Shown here in pieces: positions 1 through 10,933 of a DNA stretch of 64,000 nucleotides. A program made the translations under genes and the position numbers. This stretch comes from Trochalopteron elliotii (lineage: Eukaryota; Chordata; Aves; Passeriformes; Leiothrichidae). The notes beneath the pieces are model-generated. The model was given only the letters and a program-made list of their open reading frames with translations. It had not been told where the DNA came from and made no database searches. How positions within the stretch are numbered: position 1 is the first letter of the stretch; each line of letters starts with the position of its first letter. The DNA lies in the NCBI GenBank assembly GCA_024734555.1, contig JANPWX010000130.1, forward strand, positions 453,894 to 517,893. Direction: 5' to 3'.

Positions 1-503
1 ATACTTGTCGGCACCTCTGTAATTTGCCTCACGCATGTCCCGGTAGGCTCTGTACATATCCCATGACCCTGAAGAAAAAAAGATTTGGAGATGATGTTGA
101 CTTGAGTCGCACCAGAAACAGTTCAGTACCATTTTAGCCAGGAGCTGAAAGGCCCAAGGAGCAGGAGCAGTCAGGCAGTGCTCCACATCAGCCTTTGCCC
201 AGGGCTGTGCCCACAGAAAACACCTGTGGGGGCTGATCAAGGTCCTCGTCCAGCAGCAGAAACCAGCAGGGTCTCTAACATGGAGCTGCAATTTCCCAGC
301 TCTGAGGGTTGCACCACTGACTGCTGGTAACCTGTGCCTGGGGAGGGCATTCCTGAGGGAAGAACCTCTGGTAGCAGCAGCTTACCTCTCGCTGCATCCC
401 AGGCAAATTCTCCAGCTCGGGTCAGTCCTTGGACTATCCCTGGTCTGTCAGCACTTGCACACAGAACAGTGGAGAGCAATGCAATGCAGACCCAGAGCCT
501 CAT
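1..503 (-). CDS. SAA: Serum amyloid A, 5' part (cut by the window edge)
   Basis: Secreted acute-phase apolipoprotein carried on HDL. Two coding exons are visible: 503-386 (39 codons plus 1 nt) and 68-1 (continues off the left edge), separated by a GT-AG intron at 385-69. Residues 1-62 can be read. M1 to about A18 is a hydrophobic signal peptide (MRLWVCIALLSTVLCASA). The mature part contains AGEFAWDAARG and then YRAYRDMREANYRGADKY, the highly conserved SAA core motif. The splice junction falls inside a Gly codon (G|GG) and phase is kept. The start ATG at 503-501 is preceded by possible acceptors ending at 530, 519 or 509, which fits the usual SAA layout of a noncoding exon 1 and an ATG early in exon 2. 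It lies beyond the 3' end of HPS5, as in other vertebrates. The C-terminal half is outside the window, so overall integrity cannot be judged. Confidence 0.95.
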
Positions 504-827
504 GGTTCCTGGCCAAGCCTGACAGGGAGCTGGGAGACAGTGAGAGATGAGCAGTTCTGGAGCACCTTTGAGAACCCAGCACACCCCCAGCTGTGCCCAG
601 ACTGCTGACCCAGCGCTGAGAGCTTGCTCAGGACCCCCTTCTCCCCTGCAAGGAGTGGTGCTCTCTGTGCAACAAGCTCCACAGCAAAAGCAGATGCACA
701 TGAGAAACCCACATTTTAGCACTCCCTGCTGCTCCTGTCATGAGTACAAAGAAGCCCCGTATGCTAAAGCTCCCAAACACCAGCTCAAAACACTGCACAC
801 AGCTCACAAATTCAGAATGTCACTCAC

Positions 828-870
828 CACTGCAGAACAGCAAAGCCAAAGGAGATGGAGATTGTCTCGT
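828..870 (-). other. SAA: Predicted noncoding exon 1 of SAA
   Basis: The 3' boundary is a strong donor, GTG|GTGAGTG, with the intron starting at 827. The 5' boundary is inferred as about 30 nt downstream of the TATA box at 900-893. The predicted length of about 43 nt matches the very short untranslated first exon typical of SAA genes. The TSS is an estimate; the donor is read directly. Confidence 0.6.
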
Positions 871-892
871 GTGCTTTCAGACTCAGAGAGGG

Positions 893-900
893 TATTTATA
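893..900 (-). promoter_or_regulatory. SAA: TATA box of SAA
   Basis: TATAAATA on the minus strand, about 65-72 nt upstream of a strong exon 1 donor and about 390 nt upstream of the SAA start codon. Its placement relative to the NF-kappaB and C/EBP sites supports it as the core promoter. Confidence 0.75.
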
Positions 901-949
901 AGCAATTCAAACCCCTCAAAAGAGGAAACTGGAAAGGATATCCATGGTT

Positions 950-959
950 GGGAAATCCC
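950..959. promoter_or_regulatory. SAA: NF-kappaB site of the SAA promoter
   Basis: GGGAAATCCC is a perfect match to the kappaB consensus GGGRNWYYCC. It lies about 80-90 nt upstream of the inferred TSS, the position of the functional kappaB site in mammalian SAA promoters. The distance match rests on general knowledge of SAA promoters; the site itself is read directly. Confidence 0.75.
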
Positions 960-1030
960 CACTAGCACTCCCAACAAAGAAATCATTACTGGAAACCTGT
1001 CCTTGTCCTTACTGAAAGTTCATAGCTGCT

Positions 1031-1040
1031 GTTACACAAT
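1031..1040. promoter_or_regulatory. SAA: C/EBP-like site of the SAA promoter
   Basis: The minus strand reads ATTGTGTAAC, which fits the C/EBP pattern TKNNGYAA. It lies about 160-170 nt upstream of the inferred TSS, close to where SAA genes carry an NF-IL6 (C/EBP-beta) element that cooperates with NF-kappaB. A single short motif is weak alone; the spacing relative to TATA and kappaB raises confidence. Confidence 0.55.
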
Positions 1041-2365
1041 TTTTTAGAGAGTATATGGCATTTCTTCAGCTGTCCTTGGGACTATTTGCTCCTCCTAACA
1101 ACCAGACTGACAAACTTCAGTGAAGGCTGAAGAGTTCCCTGTGCTTGAATTGCTACTGTTGTCTTAAGGGTGTTTGGATCTTGGACTGAACAGAGCTCAG
1201 AGGGAAAGGTACCTGACTGCACGTTGAAACACAGGGCCAGGTCTGTGTCTGTGCACAAGGAATGGTGAGCTGCATTACCAGAACAGCTGCAGGAACTGCT
1301 AAGTGAAATTCCCATGCATGCTGGGTTTGCCGGATGAATCCCAGAGTTAATGAAATGGAAAATGTGAAGTGTTGCTCAATTCCATTGCAAAGCAAACTGC
1401 ATACCCCTACATCCTTGCTGATAATGCTTTATGATAGCACACACACAGACCACCAAGAGGTTCTGAATGGTTCATTTTGCCTTTGCTTGCTCTCAGAGAC
1501 CCCTCTTCAGAGACTCCAGCCAGCCTGCTGCAACAGCGGCTCTGTGGGGCTCAGGTGAAAAGTTTTGGACACAGCAGAAAACATTTTACCTAAGGGGAAA
1601 TTCAGGTCCATACAGCCACAATTCTGCTAGATTTTAAATCAGCTATCTGGCCTTGTTGGCATGGTTCACTATTTAAAAACCCATTGTGCTCTCCCTGCTT
1701 AAAGCCTGCTCTCCTCCCTTCATTAACAACTTGATACAGCCCTTTCCCCTGCAGAAAACTCCAGGCTTGAGTGCAGTTGCACTGGAGAGTGAGTGTGCAG
1801 GAAGTGTCCCCACTGTGTGGCCTTGTACATGAATTAGGAAGTCTAGAAGAGCACTTTACATTCCCCTCAGAAGAGTTAAGGGTAACTGCCCCACTCACAA
1901 CTCTGCCACTGTAAGCAATTCACTCCTGGAGCTGCAGGGCAGAGGCAGGGCTTCAAAGAGGTGCAATAAAGCTAATAAAGTGTCAACAGGAGCTTCCTTG
2001 GGCATCACTAGACTTCAGTCAAAAAATTTGTTTAAGGGGAGAGGATAGGTTTTCCATAGACAGGCCTAGAGCAGCAGGACAGATACACTGTACTGTGATA
2101 TATCTCAGAATGGAACAATTTGCAACAAGAATCTAAACCCTTAACCAATGGACAAGAAAATCTTGCAAAAAGCAGGGAGCAGCCACAGATTTTTGTCCTC
2201 TGGCACTCCTGAACCTGATACTTCACAGTGTAACAGTGAGTGTGGAGTTCAGCCACTGCAGGGACTGGAGTGTTGCTGTGTTTTGCTGCAACTCTGTTTA
2301 CATCCTGATGATCTACATCCTTGCAGTACATGGCAGCTCAAGTGCCTTCTCTGCTGGCTGCAAGT
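1041..2365. other. Intergenic, upstream of SAA; no gene seen
   Basis: No open frame here resembles a known protein, and no exon with matched splice sites was found. More distant SAA regulatory elements could lie here but none can be named from sequence alone. Confidence 0.6.
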
Positions 2366-2941
2366 TGTTGGAATAAATCAGCTGAGACTCCATTTTCTTC
2401 ATGCAGAAATCCAATTCTTTATTCACAAAGCTCATATTTATAGGATATGTCAGAAGACACTGTGTTAAACCTAATTGGTCAGCAATACAGTGAAACTCAG
2501 TTCATTGGTCAGTAAGGGCTATTGTATATGTATATCAAATTTTTTCTCTCTAGATATGTTTACATTTTTCCTTTGTGGGTTCACATGGGACAAATCTTAC
2601 TGTTTACACAGGTGCATTTGTTTTTCACCCTCAGAACAGATGGTTGTGTTAAATGAACTTCTCATTCTCAAAATAGCTTCACATGGGAACTTAAAAATTG
2701 CTGTTAGCTGCACTTAGAAGAAATGACAGGCCAGCTTTGGCAATTTTAGAAGAGAGAGGCCTGATTTCATAAGGCCTTTGTTTTATAAATCTTCTACCTG
2801 TCTATGACATCTTGCCTTTTTATTAATTTTAAAAAAGGCTCATATGTTCTGATGTTAAAACAGCTCACTCTTGCAATCTCATTAAGGTTATCACTGGTCA
2901 TCTGTTAGTTATGGGATAAGATACATAAAAGACAGATTACA
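2366..2941 (-). mobile_element. Candidate solo LTR of an endogenous retrovirus
   Basis: The minus strand carries TATAAATA (near 2437-2444) followed within about 20 nt by AATAAAG (near 2418). This compact promoter/poly(A) arrangement is typical of avian LTRs, and CCAAT-like ACCAATGAAC and ACCAATTAGG boxes lie just upstream. TG...CA termini can be drawn at 2366 and 2941, but the flanking hexamers do not match, so there is no clear target-site duplication and the limits are guesses. No internal retroviral genes adjoin it. It could instead be another repeat type. Confidence 0.35.
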
Positions 2942-4876
2942 ATCAACAAAACTTATCAAATTCTATCATGTCATTGACACAGGGTTTCTCAGCATGAAAA
3001 ACAAAAGAATAACGTCCAATGTCTCTGTTAGGGAAATGGAAAGAAATGACCATTGTTTTAAAGTCCAAATAGTTGAGACTCAGAAGGTTCATTAGCTGGA
3101 AATGTTGATCTTTGACATCACCAAATGTCATTTTGGATTCTGGAACAGGGAATAACTGAAGGAGGTTAGTAGGAACACTATACCATGATGATGACATAAG
3201 GCTTTTGTTGGCCAGTTTCCTCTGTAGTTTGCAGACACAGCTCTGTCTTGGCAGTCCTACTTCTGTTCCTGTTCTGGCCATGAGGGCTGCATGGTGATTA
3301 GGTTATTTCTCTTTCCACTGGGCCTCATTTTCTCAGGGGCAATACGATTGAACAAACAGGTGACTGCTTCAAACCTGCTGATGATAAAACACAAGCATGC
3401 CCTCTCTTCAAGTCAATGAATCAATTAGGCTTTGCTTTTTCACACTCAGTTGGGATTTAGATTTGATGATCTATTTTCCAAATTTCTAATGTAAGTATTA
3501 TTCAAAACGATTTGTTGTCTAAATTTCTAATGTACATATTACATTATTTGGATGTTCTTTTAAAGGCACTAAATTCCCCTTCTTTTAGTTTTTTTTTTAA
3601 ATGAGCTTAAAGCATGTTATGAGTTATGAGCATGAAGAAACATCAAGGCAAAACAATACATGTAGTGAACAAGAAACTGACAGCAGTCAGGAGTAACTCA
3701 CATGCAACAATTAAGAATATTTCAGATAATACACTTAATTAACAATACATGTGAAATTAGGTAATTAGGAATCTCTGAAATACTGTACCATCATCCCAGA
3801 GTCTGCAAACAGCTGACAAACCCCAATTTAGTGAGGGCTTGGATAATTCTTTCCGGATAATAATTCCCAAGCTCACACTAAAAATAGGTTCAGCTGTCAT
3901 TTATAAAGGGTCAAATTGCCAAGTCAAAGTGACTTGAATCTAGTTTTGATGCAGAAAACATCTGGGTTTATTGGCAAACTCTCCATCCAGGTAGACCCAA
4001 GGCCTGGCCACCGCCCAAGCTCCAATTCCCTCCAACTGGGAGGGAATTCTCTGAACACATTTTAAGACAAGGCTCTTAAGAATAGCAGTTATGACTAAAG
4101 GCCTTGGGGTTAAAGACTAATCAAACCATCTAGTAGTTGCATCCCTCTGAAGTTTCCTTCAGGATAGAGATGCTTCAAACACAGCAAACTACTGGAGTGC
4201 TTCTGTAATACTAACTGGGAAAAACCACAAGACTAGCAGTTCAGAGGAGGCTTTCAACAAAGCTTAGATATCTTTTTTTTTTTTTGAACTCTGAAAAATA
4301 CTTAAAATTATGAGACAGCATTGGGTCAAACTATAGAGCCAGTGCAGGAACTAGCCAGAGAGCTAACCTGGTCTAAGAGATGCATAAGCAGCTCAGGAAC
4401 GAAGGATCCTGAAATGACATGTGTCTTTTAGATAATTACATATAAGAAGCTGGCTATAAATACAGTAATAATCTTATGAACAATGCCTATTATTAAACCA
4501 GTAAATGCACATCATGTAAACAATGTATCAGAGGTAACTATCTTAGGAAGTTGAGATAACACCTTTCTAAACAGTCATGTAACTATGACAGTAAAATTAA
4601 ACAAAAGAAAACAGTAAAACAGCAGCTTACAATCAATAACAACCACAATGTAGAATCATCACTGACTCTTCCGTGTTATCTACGGAAGATAAAACAGCAG
4701 AGATTGTAACAAGACTCTTCAACAAAGTCAAAGGTGAACACACTGCATCTTCTTTATCCACAAACATATGTTTTGTTTATCAGGGTTTCATCACAGCTGT
4801 TTTAGTTGGAGAAATCTTATCTCTTAAAAGAAAACATATATATGATATCTTACAATATAGAAAAATAATATTTAAC
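2942..4876. other. AT-rich intergenic DNA; no gene seen
   Basis: No recognisable coding exon. Two small structures are present. One is a close repeat of AATTTCTAATGTA at 3481-3493 and about 3522-3534, each followed by similar AT-rich sequence. The other is a perfect 10-bp hairpin at 4024-4048. The stretch may contain old, unrecognised repeat remnants. Confidence 0.5.
4024..4048. repeat. Perfect inverted repeat (10-bp arms, 5-nt loop)
   Basis: AATTCCCTCC at 4024-4033 and GGAGGGAATT at 4039-4048 are exact reverse complements around the loop AACTG. No gene is adjacent, and a terminator role is unlikely in this genome. Confidence 0.7.
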
Positions 4877-4924
4877 TGTCTTAGATTGCAATGCAAGATG
4901 TAACCAGAAATATGTATTGTATCA

Positions 4925-5105
4925 GTTAAAACCAGGTGGGGGAGTGTTCTTTCTCTCTTCCACGACCCATCCCTCATAACTCCAGGGGGGAGGGGACAGG
5001 TGTCTTCTGTTAATGGACCAGCTGTTAAAACCAGGTGGGGCAGTGTCCCTTATCTCTTCCATGACCCATCTTCCCTCCAGGGGGATATCTGCTGTTAATG
5101 GGCCA
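4925..5105 (+). repeat. Internal tandem duplication in the LTR (about 99-bp period)
   Basis: GTTAAAACCAGGTGGGG begins at 4925 and again at 5024. Each copy continues with AGTGT, a C/T-rich run, TCTCTTCCA, GACCCATC, CTCCAGGGGG and TGTTAATGG. The copies differ by scattered substitutions and a deletion of about 15-20 nt in the second, so the duplication is not recent. Confidence 0.8.
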
Positions 5106-5359
5106 TTAAGGCTCACCAGATAACAAATAAAATAACATCACTCCATTGTGAGATGCTCCACCCAGTGGGAAGACCCAAGCATTCCTACCTGGATAAAAGC
5201 TGAGATTCAGAACACGAAAGCAGTCTGTTTTCCACTGGATTCCCAGAGGAAGACTGGACCCATCTTGCCGCCACTGGACCCTTCTACAGGATCATCTCTA
5301 CTCCAACAGAAGTAGCAGTAGAGTAGTCACTCCAGGAGGACTTACTTTGGACTGCTCCC

Positions 5360-5382
5360 AACACCCTGACCAACAGGGTGTT
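5360..5382. repeat. Perfect hairpin in the LTR (9-bp arms)
   Basis: AACACCCTG at 5360-5368 pairs exactly with CAGGGTGTT at 5374-5382 across the loop ACCAA. It lies in the presumed transcribed R region of the LTR, where structured RNA is common. Confidence 0.7.
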
Positions 5383-5625
5383 AGGTCATATTCTAACACT
5401 GTCAGTGTTTCTAGGAATTTTTTTGTTTGCTTTTTTTTCCTTGTACTACTACATTTGGGTTTTTTTAATATTCGTAGTACAGAACTGTTATTCCTATTCC
5501 GATATGTTTGCCTGAAAGCCCCTTTCATTGCAAAACTATAATAATTTGGAGGGAGGAAGTTTACATTCTCCATTCCAAGGGAAGCTCTGGCTTTTCCCTG
5601 GCAGACACCTGGCTTTCCAAAGACA

Positions 5626-8600
5626 AGGTGCCTTGAAGGCAGATCTTATGAGTGACTTTGGAGATTTGATTCTTCCTAAAACACATGCAATGTCTAAAAC
5701 CTGTTACCCTTTTTGTGGTTTGTAACTGTGCCTGGATGAATGGCTTAAATGCTGGATATTCCAGCAGCTACCTTGTTCAAATATTTTTTATTAAAATTCA
5801 TTTACAAAAAAACCAAAACAAAAAAAACCCAGAAAAACAAAAAAACAACCCACACAGAACAGTGGCCAAGCCATGCTGCCCCATATCTACAGCAGGTCTC
5901 TTAGGTGAACAGCAATTAAATATAGATCATCTGGTCCCAAGTGACAGGCAGGCACTGCCCTGAAAGGGGTGGGAGGCTGAGATGCCCCACTCTGCCGCTG
6001 CTGCCAACTAGAGAAGAGAAAACTCCACAGCACTAATCCTGCACTGCTGCCCCTCTACTCCCTCACCTAAAAACACCTGCAGTTGAAAAACAGGGGAAAA
6101 GGCAATAAAAAACAAACCCTAAAAACTGCACACCCTAAGGGGAAAAATACCAAAAGACAAACGTAGAAAATGCTAGAAAGGCACAAAGCACCTGAAGCTC
6201 TCCTCTTCTATTTTGGAGTTTGTGAGTTCTGCGGGGGACTGCTGACCGAGGGGCCCAGCCCTGGTGGAGCCGCCAGGTCTGGAAAACAGCTTTGCTACAA
6301 AAATACTGTTCAGCCACCACTGGGCCCACACTTTATGACTTCCAGACACATTGTGCTCAGTGTCCACACTGCTCAGGGCTCAGGGGATTTCTGGAGGATG
6401 AGACCTGCTCAGAGGGCAGCCACTGCCCCCCGCAGTCGCCACGGTTCCCCAGAGCAAGCATCCCTCTCCACTACCTTTTTGGTTTTTAAAAAACAGGGAA
6501 AATGACTCCTGTAAGTTGGGGTACAGGCACGTGGCACTTTGCCCAGGGACTTAGAACAAAGCCTTGCCTTCAAAACTGACCTAAGGAACTTTTGCCCTAC
6601 AAGAGCTCACAGACTTTGGGCTATAGAGGATATTTTGAGTCTTGCGCTGTTTCACATTCTCTCCAGACCAACACTTCTGCAAAACATGAGCACAATTGCA
6701 AGAAGGCAGGTGCTGGAAGGATTCTTTAGAACATCTCAGAGTGCATCCCCTGGTGTCCAGCAAAGACGACAGCAGCAGTGATAACAAGGCTGGAGCTACC
6801 CATGGAACTGAGATAAAGCTGCAGCTCGGGGCTCTAGCAGGGAACTGCCCAAGCCCTGCTTTCCCGTATCTTCTTGTCCTGCACTCCAGGTCATGACCCT
6901 TGGCTCACAGAAATGAGCTGCAGCCAACACTGGCACTTTCGCAACAGAAAGAGGCAAAGCTGACTCCAAGCATGGAGGAGGGTTTGAGCAGAGTATTTCT
7001 TCCTGGCCTGGCAATAAAGACTGACAGCATGTGCACACTGGGAAACACAACACATTGAGGGGAGCCTGGAGACTATTTCTTGGCTTGTACATTCTGATGC
7101 AGTTAATAAAAAAAGCAACCCCATAGTGGTTGCCCTTTAACTGCAGTTATCCATGAATGTAAGCTGTGTTCCAGAAACATTCCACAATTTTGCAATCTAC
7201 GAATGTCAGACTGAGAAAGGGAAAGAGGTAAATTCCCAGCTCAGGCACAATATTTGCAGTTATTTCTTAATCTGGGAAAAAACACTGCCTTATATAAGTT
7301 TACGTGTGCAAAAATTAATTTCAGGAGTTTTGCCAAGTATGGAATATATACAAGTGAGCTTGGGCTTACAGACATGGAGAATGGCTGGAAACTTGTCTCC
7401 TTTCAAGAAGCAGATTGAAAATGCAAATATTTCTCTGAAGTAAAATTGATTTACCCATAGGTTTCTAATAGTGAAATAATGCTTGATACTTTTTTTCCTT
7501 AAAAAAAATAAAAATACACCAGTTTCTATTTAAAGCTGCTCCAGGCTAAGCCCCCTTTATTCATCTCTGCTTTTCAAGGGTCTCTCCCATCACCAGGCAC
7601 CCACACAAACCAAAACTGAGCTGCAGCTCACCTTTCCCATGAGGGTGGCTGAGCTGTCAATGGTGTGTGCTCAGCTAGCTGACAGGAGCTTTGCTCTGTG
7701 CAACTGAGGCTGTTTCTGTTTCAGCAATTTCTGAAGACCCTCTCATGTCACAGTCCCTTCACCCTACCCATATGAGATGAAAACAAATTCATCCAGAATA
7801 GGAAACATTCATTTTCCAACTCTTCCTCAGAGAGTAAACTCTCACTCTTTATTGACAGCCAAGTTAGTTGAAATGATGAACACAAGCTGACTTCAGAGAC
7901 AAAATCTGAATACACACTTCCCATTATGTTACCTGTATGACCCTTCTGACATGGTAATTTTTTTTAAAAAAAGCTCTAACTGGAATTATGATTTACAAAA
8001 AAATACCAAAAAAAGCCCCAACTCTCAAAGTTAACCAAGTGTACAAAACCCCCACAGAAGTAAGAAAGAGACTGATGTGTACACAATACACCAAAAGCAA
8101 ATGAAGTGGAACCATATGGAGGTAAGCCAGGCACATTCTCAGAAATCCAGGAATTCCTCTGAGGAAGGAAAGGGGAGCACTCAGCTACACCACACACTGC
8201 ATGAACCCGAGGTAGGTAACAGTGGCAGCCCCTGAGGCAGCAGCAGCTCATCTGGCAGGAAAGAGAACAGGCACCAACACCATCTGGTGGGTGCCTGGTT
8301 CCCATTCCAAGTCTTACTGTGAGAGCATGGGGTATTCCTGATGGCACAGATCCTTCTGTTTCCAATGGCAGAATCTAAACCCCAGAAGCTTTAAAGTTCT
8401 TTTTAGAAATAGTTCTGTATTGGCTTTTCCACAAGCAACACTTGATGAAAGCCTGACACTGATTATCTCCCTGGAACTTCCTCTAGCAAAGTAACCAACC
8501 CTCCACAGCCAAGTTTTTCTTGCAGACAAGATTAAATCATATGCAGACTGCATCTCTCAAAAGGCAAAACATACAGTCTTGTTTTGATGAAAAGCATTAT

Positions 8601-9064
8601 TTTGCAGCACTACAAGTGCTGCAAGACTACATAAAAAGATTCCTTACAAAGCAGCATTTTCATGTCATTTTACAATAAGATTATCAATTTAAATTAAATT
8701 TAGTTCCAATTAATGCATTAATTTTTATTTAAATGTTTGTGAAAATCAAATATTGACCAGATGCTGTGGCCTTCTGCTTAAAATGTGAGTCAGACAGTGA
8801 AGATGGTCAAAAATAGAAGCCTAAAAAGAAACTTGTTCAAAGATGTATTAAACACAGAAAGAGTGCTAGTACAAAGCATAGTTCTGTAAATGAGATATAA
8901 AATCCAAGTGACTTTATGAATCTTCATATTCAACCAGATATGTAAAAAGACTTCCTTCTGGACAGTATCCACCTAAAAATACTTATGTAAACCTTCAGCT
9001 TTTAAAAATATTAAAGTCAGTCCTCTCACTTTCCAAAATGTCAGAATTAATTGTGGAATCACCA
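5626..9064. other. Intergenic, no coding exon; possible distal 3' ends on the minus strand
   Basis: No open frame matches a known protein. An A-rich low-complexity run covers about 5805-5852. The minus strand carries AATAAA signals at 5792-5787 and 8729-8724, which could end long HPS5 transcripts or a separate minus-strand RNA. The frame of 129 codons at 8365-7976 (minus) is compositionally unremarkable and has no recognised domain. Confidence 0.5.
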
Positions 9065-10205
9065 AAGTTGACCTGGACTTCAAGAAAACCTTTTGACACA
9101 GTTTCCCACAACGTTCTCCTGGAGAAATGGGCTGCTCATGGCTTGGAGCATGAACGTGGACTGTTCACCAAGCAAAAAGCTGTCTGGATGGCTGAGCCCA
9201 GAGACTGGGGGTGAGTGGATTCCATCCAGCTGGCAGCCAGTACCAGTGGTGTTCCCCAGGGCTTGGAGCTGGGCCCAGCCCTGTTTAATCCCTTTATCAG
9301 TGATCTGGATGAGGGGATCGAGGGCACCCTCAGTCAGTTTGCAGACACACCAGGGCGGGTGGCAGTGTTGATGTGCTGGAGGGCAGGAAGGCTCTGCAGA
9401 GGGATCTGGACAGGCCGGAGCGATGGGCTGACGGTGACTGTGTGAGGGTCAGCCAGGCCGAGTGCCGGGGCCTGTCCTTGGCTCACAACAACCCCAGACA
9501 GGGCCACAGGCTGGGGCAGAGTGGAAGTGGAAAAGGACCTGGGGGTGCTCTTTAACAGCAGATGAACACTAGACAAGAGGGTGCCCAGGTGGCCAAGAGG
9601 GCCAGTGGCATCCTGGCCTGGATCAGCAATAGTGTGGCCAGCAGGACCAGGGCCGTGATTGTGCACCTGTACTGGTGAGGCCACACTGTGAGTGCTGTGT
9701 CCAGCTGTGGGCCCCTCACTGCAAGAAAGACATTGAGAAGCTGGAGTGAGTCCAGAGAAGGGAAATGGGAGCTGGGGAAGGGTCTGGAGCACAAGTCCTG
9801 TGAGGAGGGGCTGAGGGAACTGGGAGGATTTGGCCTGGAGAAAAAAGGAGGCTCAGGCAGGACCTTCTCACTCACCACACCTCCCTGAAAGGAGGCTGTA
9901 GCCAGGTGAGGGTGGGTTTCTTCTTCCCAAGTAACAAGGGATAGGACAAGAAGGAATGGCCTCAAGTTGTTCCAGGAGACATTTTGAATGGGTATCAGGA
10001 AACATTTCTTCACCAACAGTATTGTCCAATAGTGGAACAGGCTGTCCAGGGTAGTGGTGGACTCACCAGCCCTGGAGGCATTTAAAACCATGTAGATGTG
10101 GCACTTTGGGACATGGCTGAGTGGTGGATTTGGCAGTGCTAGGCTAATGGTTGGAGGGTTGGATCTTCAGGGTCTTTTGCAACTTAAATGACTCTGATTA
10201 ATTCC
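9065..10205 (+). mobile_element. CR1 LINE fragment (reverse transcriptase end plus 3' UTR), decayed
   Basis: Conceptual reading of 9065-9560 in shifting frames gives CR1-type reverse transcriptase motifs: [41 protein letters not shown] and GTLSQFADT, followed by the [11 protein letters not shown] region. Stops and frameshifts break every frame and the catalytic FADD is damaged. From about 9660 to 10205 the sequence follows the CR1 C-terminal and 3' untranslated region, ending near CTTTTGCAACTTAAATGACTCTGATT, a decayed form of the usual 3' tail. The copy is 5'-truncated, as most CR1 copies are, and lies just beyond the 3' end of HPS5 in antisense to it. Confidence 0.88.
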
Positions 10206-10599
10206 ACTGTCCTGAGGTTTGTTGGACTATCACAACTGATATCTACAGTGACAGTGCACAGACAGGTATGGGCAGTTTGGAAATATTGTGCTTGTAGTTT
10301 AACGGTGAGTTCATTTAACACATTTGTCTGTTAATCAGCATTTTTAACCATAAATCCACTACTTAAAAATACTTCCCTGCCATTTTAAGACTTGGCTTGG
10401 TTAATGTATTTTGAATAGGCAAGGCCTATCCATATAATTTAAGAAGGGGGAAAAAAACCAACAGGAACCATAACAGACACTTGTACAGCAGCAGTAAAGG
10501 TAAATGTCACTTACAGGAAAGTTAAACAAGTATAGGCTTAGATACTTTCCAAGAATGGTTTCTCATGTTCACAAACAAAAAAAACTTTATACACAATAA

Positions 10600-10605
10600 T
10601 TTAAT
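10600..10605 (-). terminator. HPS5: Candidate poly(A) signal of HPS5
   Basis: ATTAAA on the minus strand, about 330 nt after the HPS5 stop codon, is the nearest good variant; there is no AATAAA between it and the stop. Alternatives further on are AATAAA at 8729-8724 and 5792-5787, beyond the CR1 insertion. Confidence 0.35.
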
Positions 10606-10933
10606 ACTTAGGGGCTCATATCCCTAAACCCTTAAGTTATAGACTCAGAAAATAAATTCAGCAATTTTCATCTTGGAAACCTGTGAGCTTAATTTCAAGA
10701 TAAATACCAGCTTGTTTTGATCTATGTTCTACAGTTCAGAAGTCATCTCCAAAGCAATAAGGAAGAACTGTCACCACTTCCAGGTCAGATACCTGCCAGA
10801 TGGAGGCTGGCTCAGTATAACTGAACTTTTAGACAGGAGTTTGTTATTTTTAAGGGCCTGTGAAATTTAAGAGGCACTTGAATATACAGTCATTACAGTA
10901 TAAAGTGTTCCCAGAGTTCTCCCAAGTTGTTTT

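Larger units (their letters stand above)
4877..5625 (+). mobile_element. Solo LTR of an avian endogenous retrovirus
   Basis: The sequence has the look of a bird ERV LTR: it begins TGTCTTAGATTGCAATGCAA, has a TATA-like GGATAAAAGC near 5192, and a 9-bp hairpin (5360-5382) followed by a T-rich stretch in the presumed R region. It ends with the GGAGGGAGGAAGTTTAC and CAGACACCTG segments common at the 3' ends of such LTRs, and terminates AAGACA. Part of the 5' half is duplicated (next entry). No gag, pol or env sequence adjoins, so it is a solo LTR or isolated remnant. No target-site duplication is obvious and the ends are approximate. ERV class is not assigned. Confidence 0.6.

Noticed and set aside
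2943..3281. 112-codon minus-strand frame as a gene
   Set aside because: No recognised domain, no paired splice sites, and it lies beside a probable LTR; likely chance or repeat remnant.
7976..8365. 129-codon minus-strand frame as a gene
   Set aside because: Low-information composition rich in Cys, Ser and Phe, no homology recognised, no exon structure.
9093..10091. Several 60-179-codon frames as host genes
   Set aside because: All lie within the decayed CR1 LINE.
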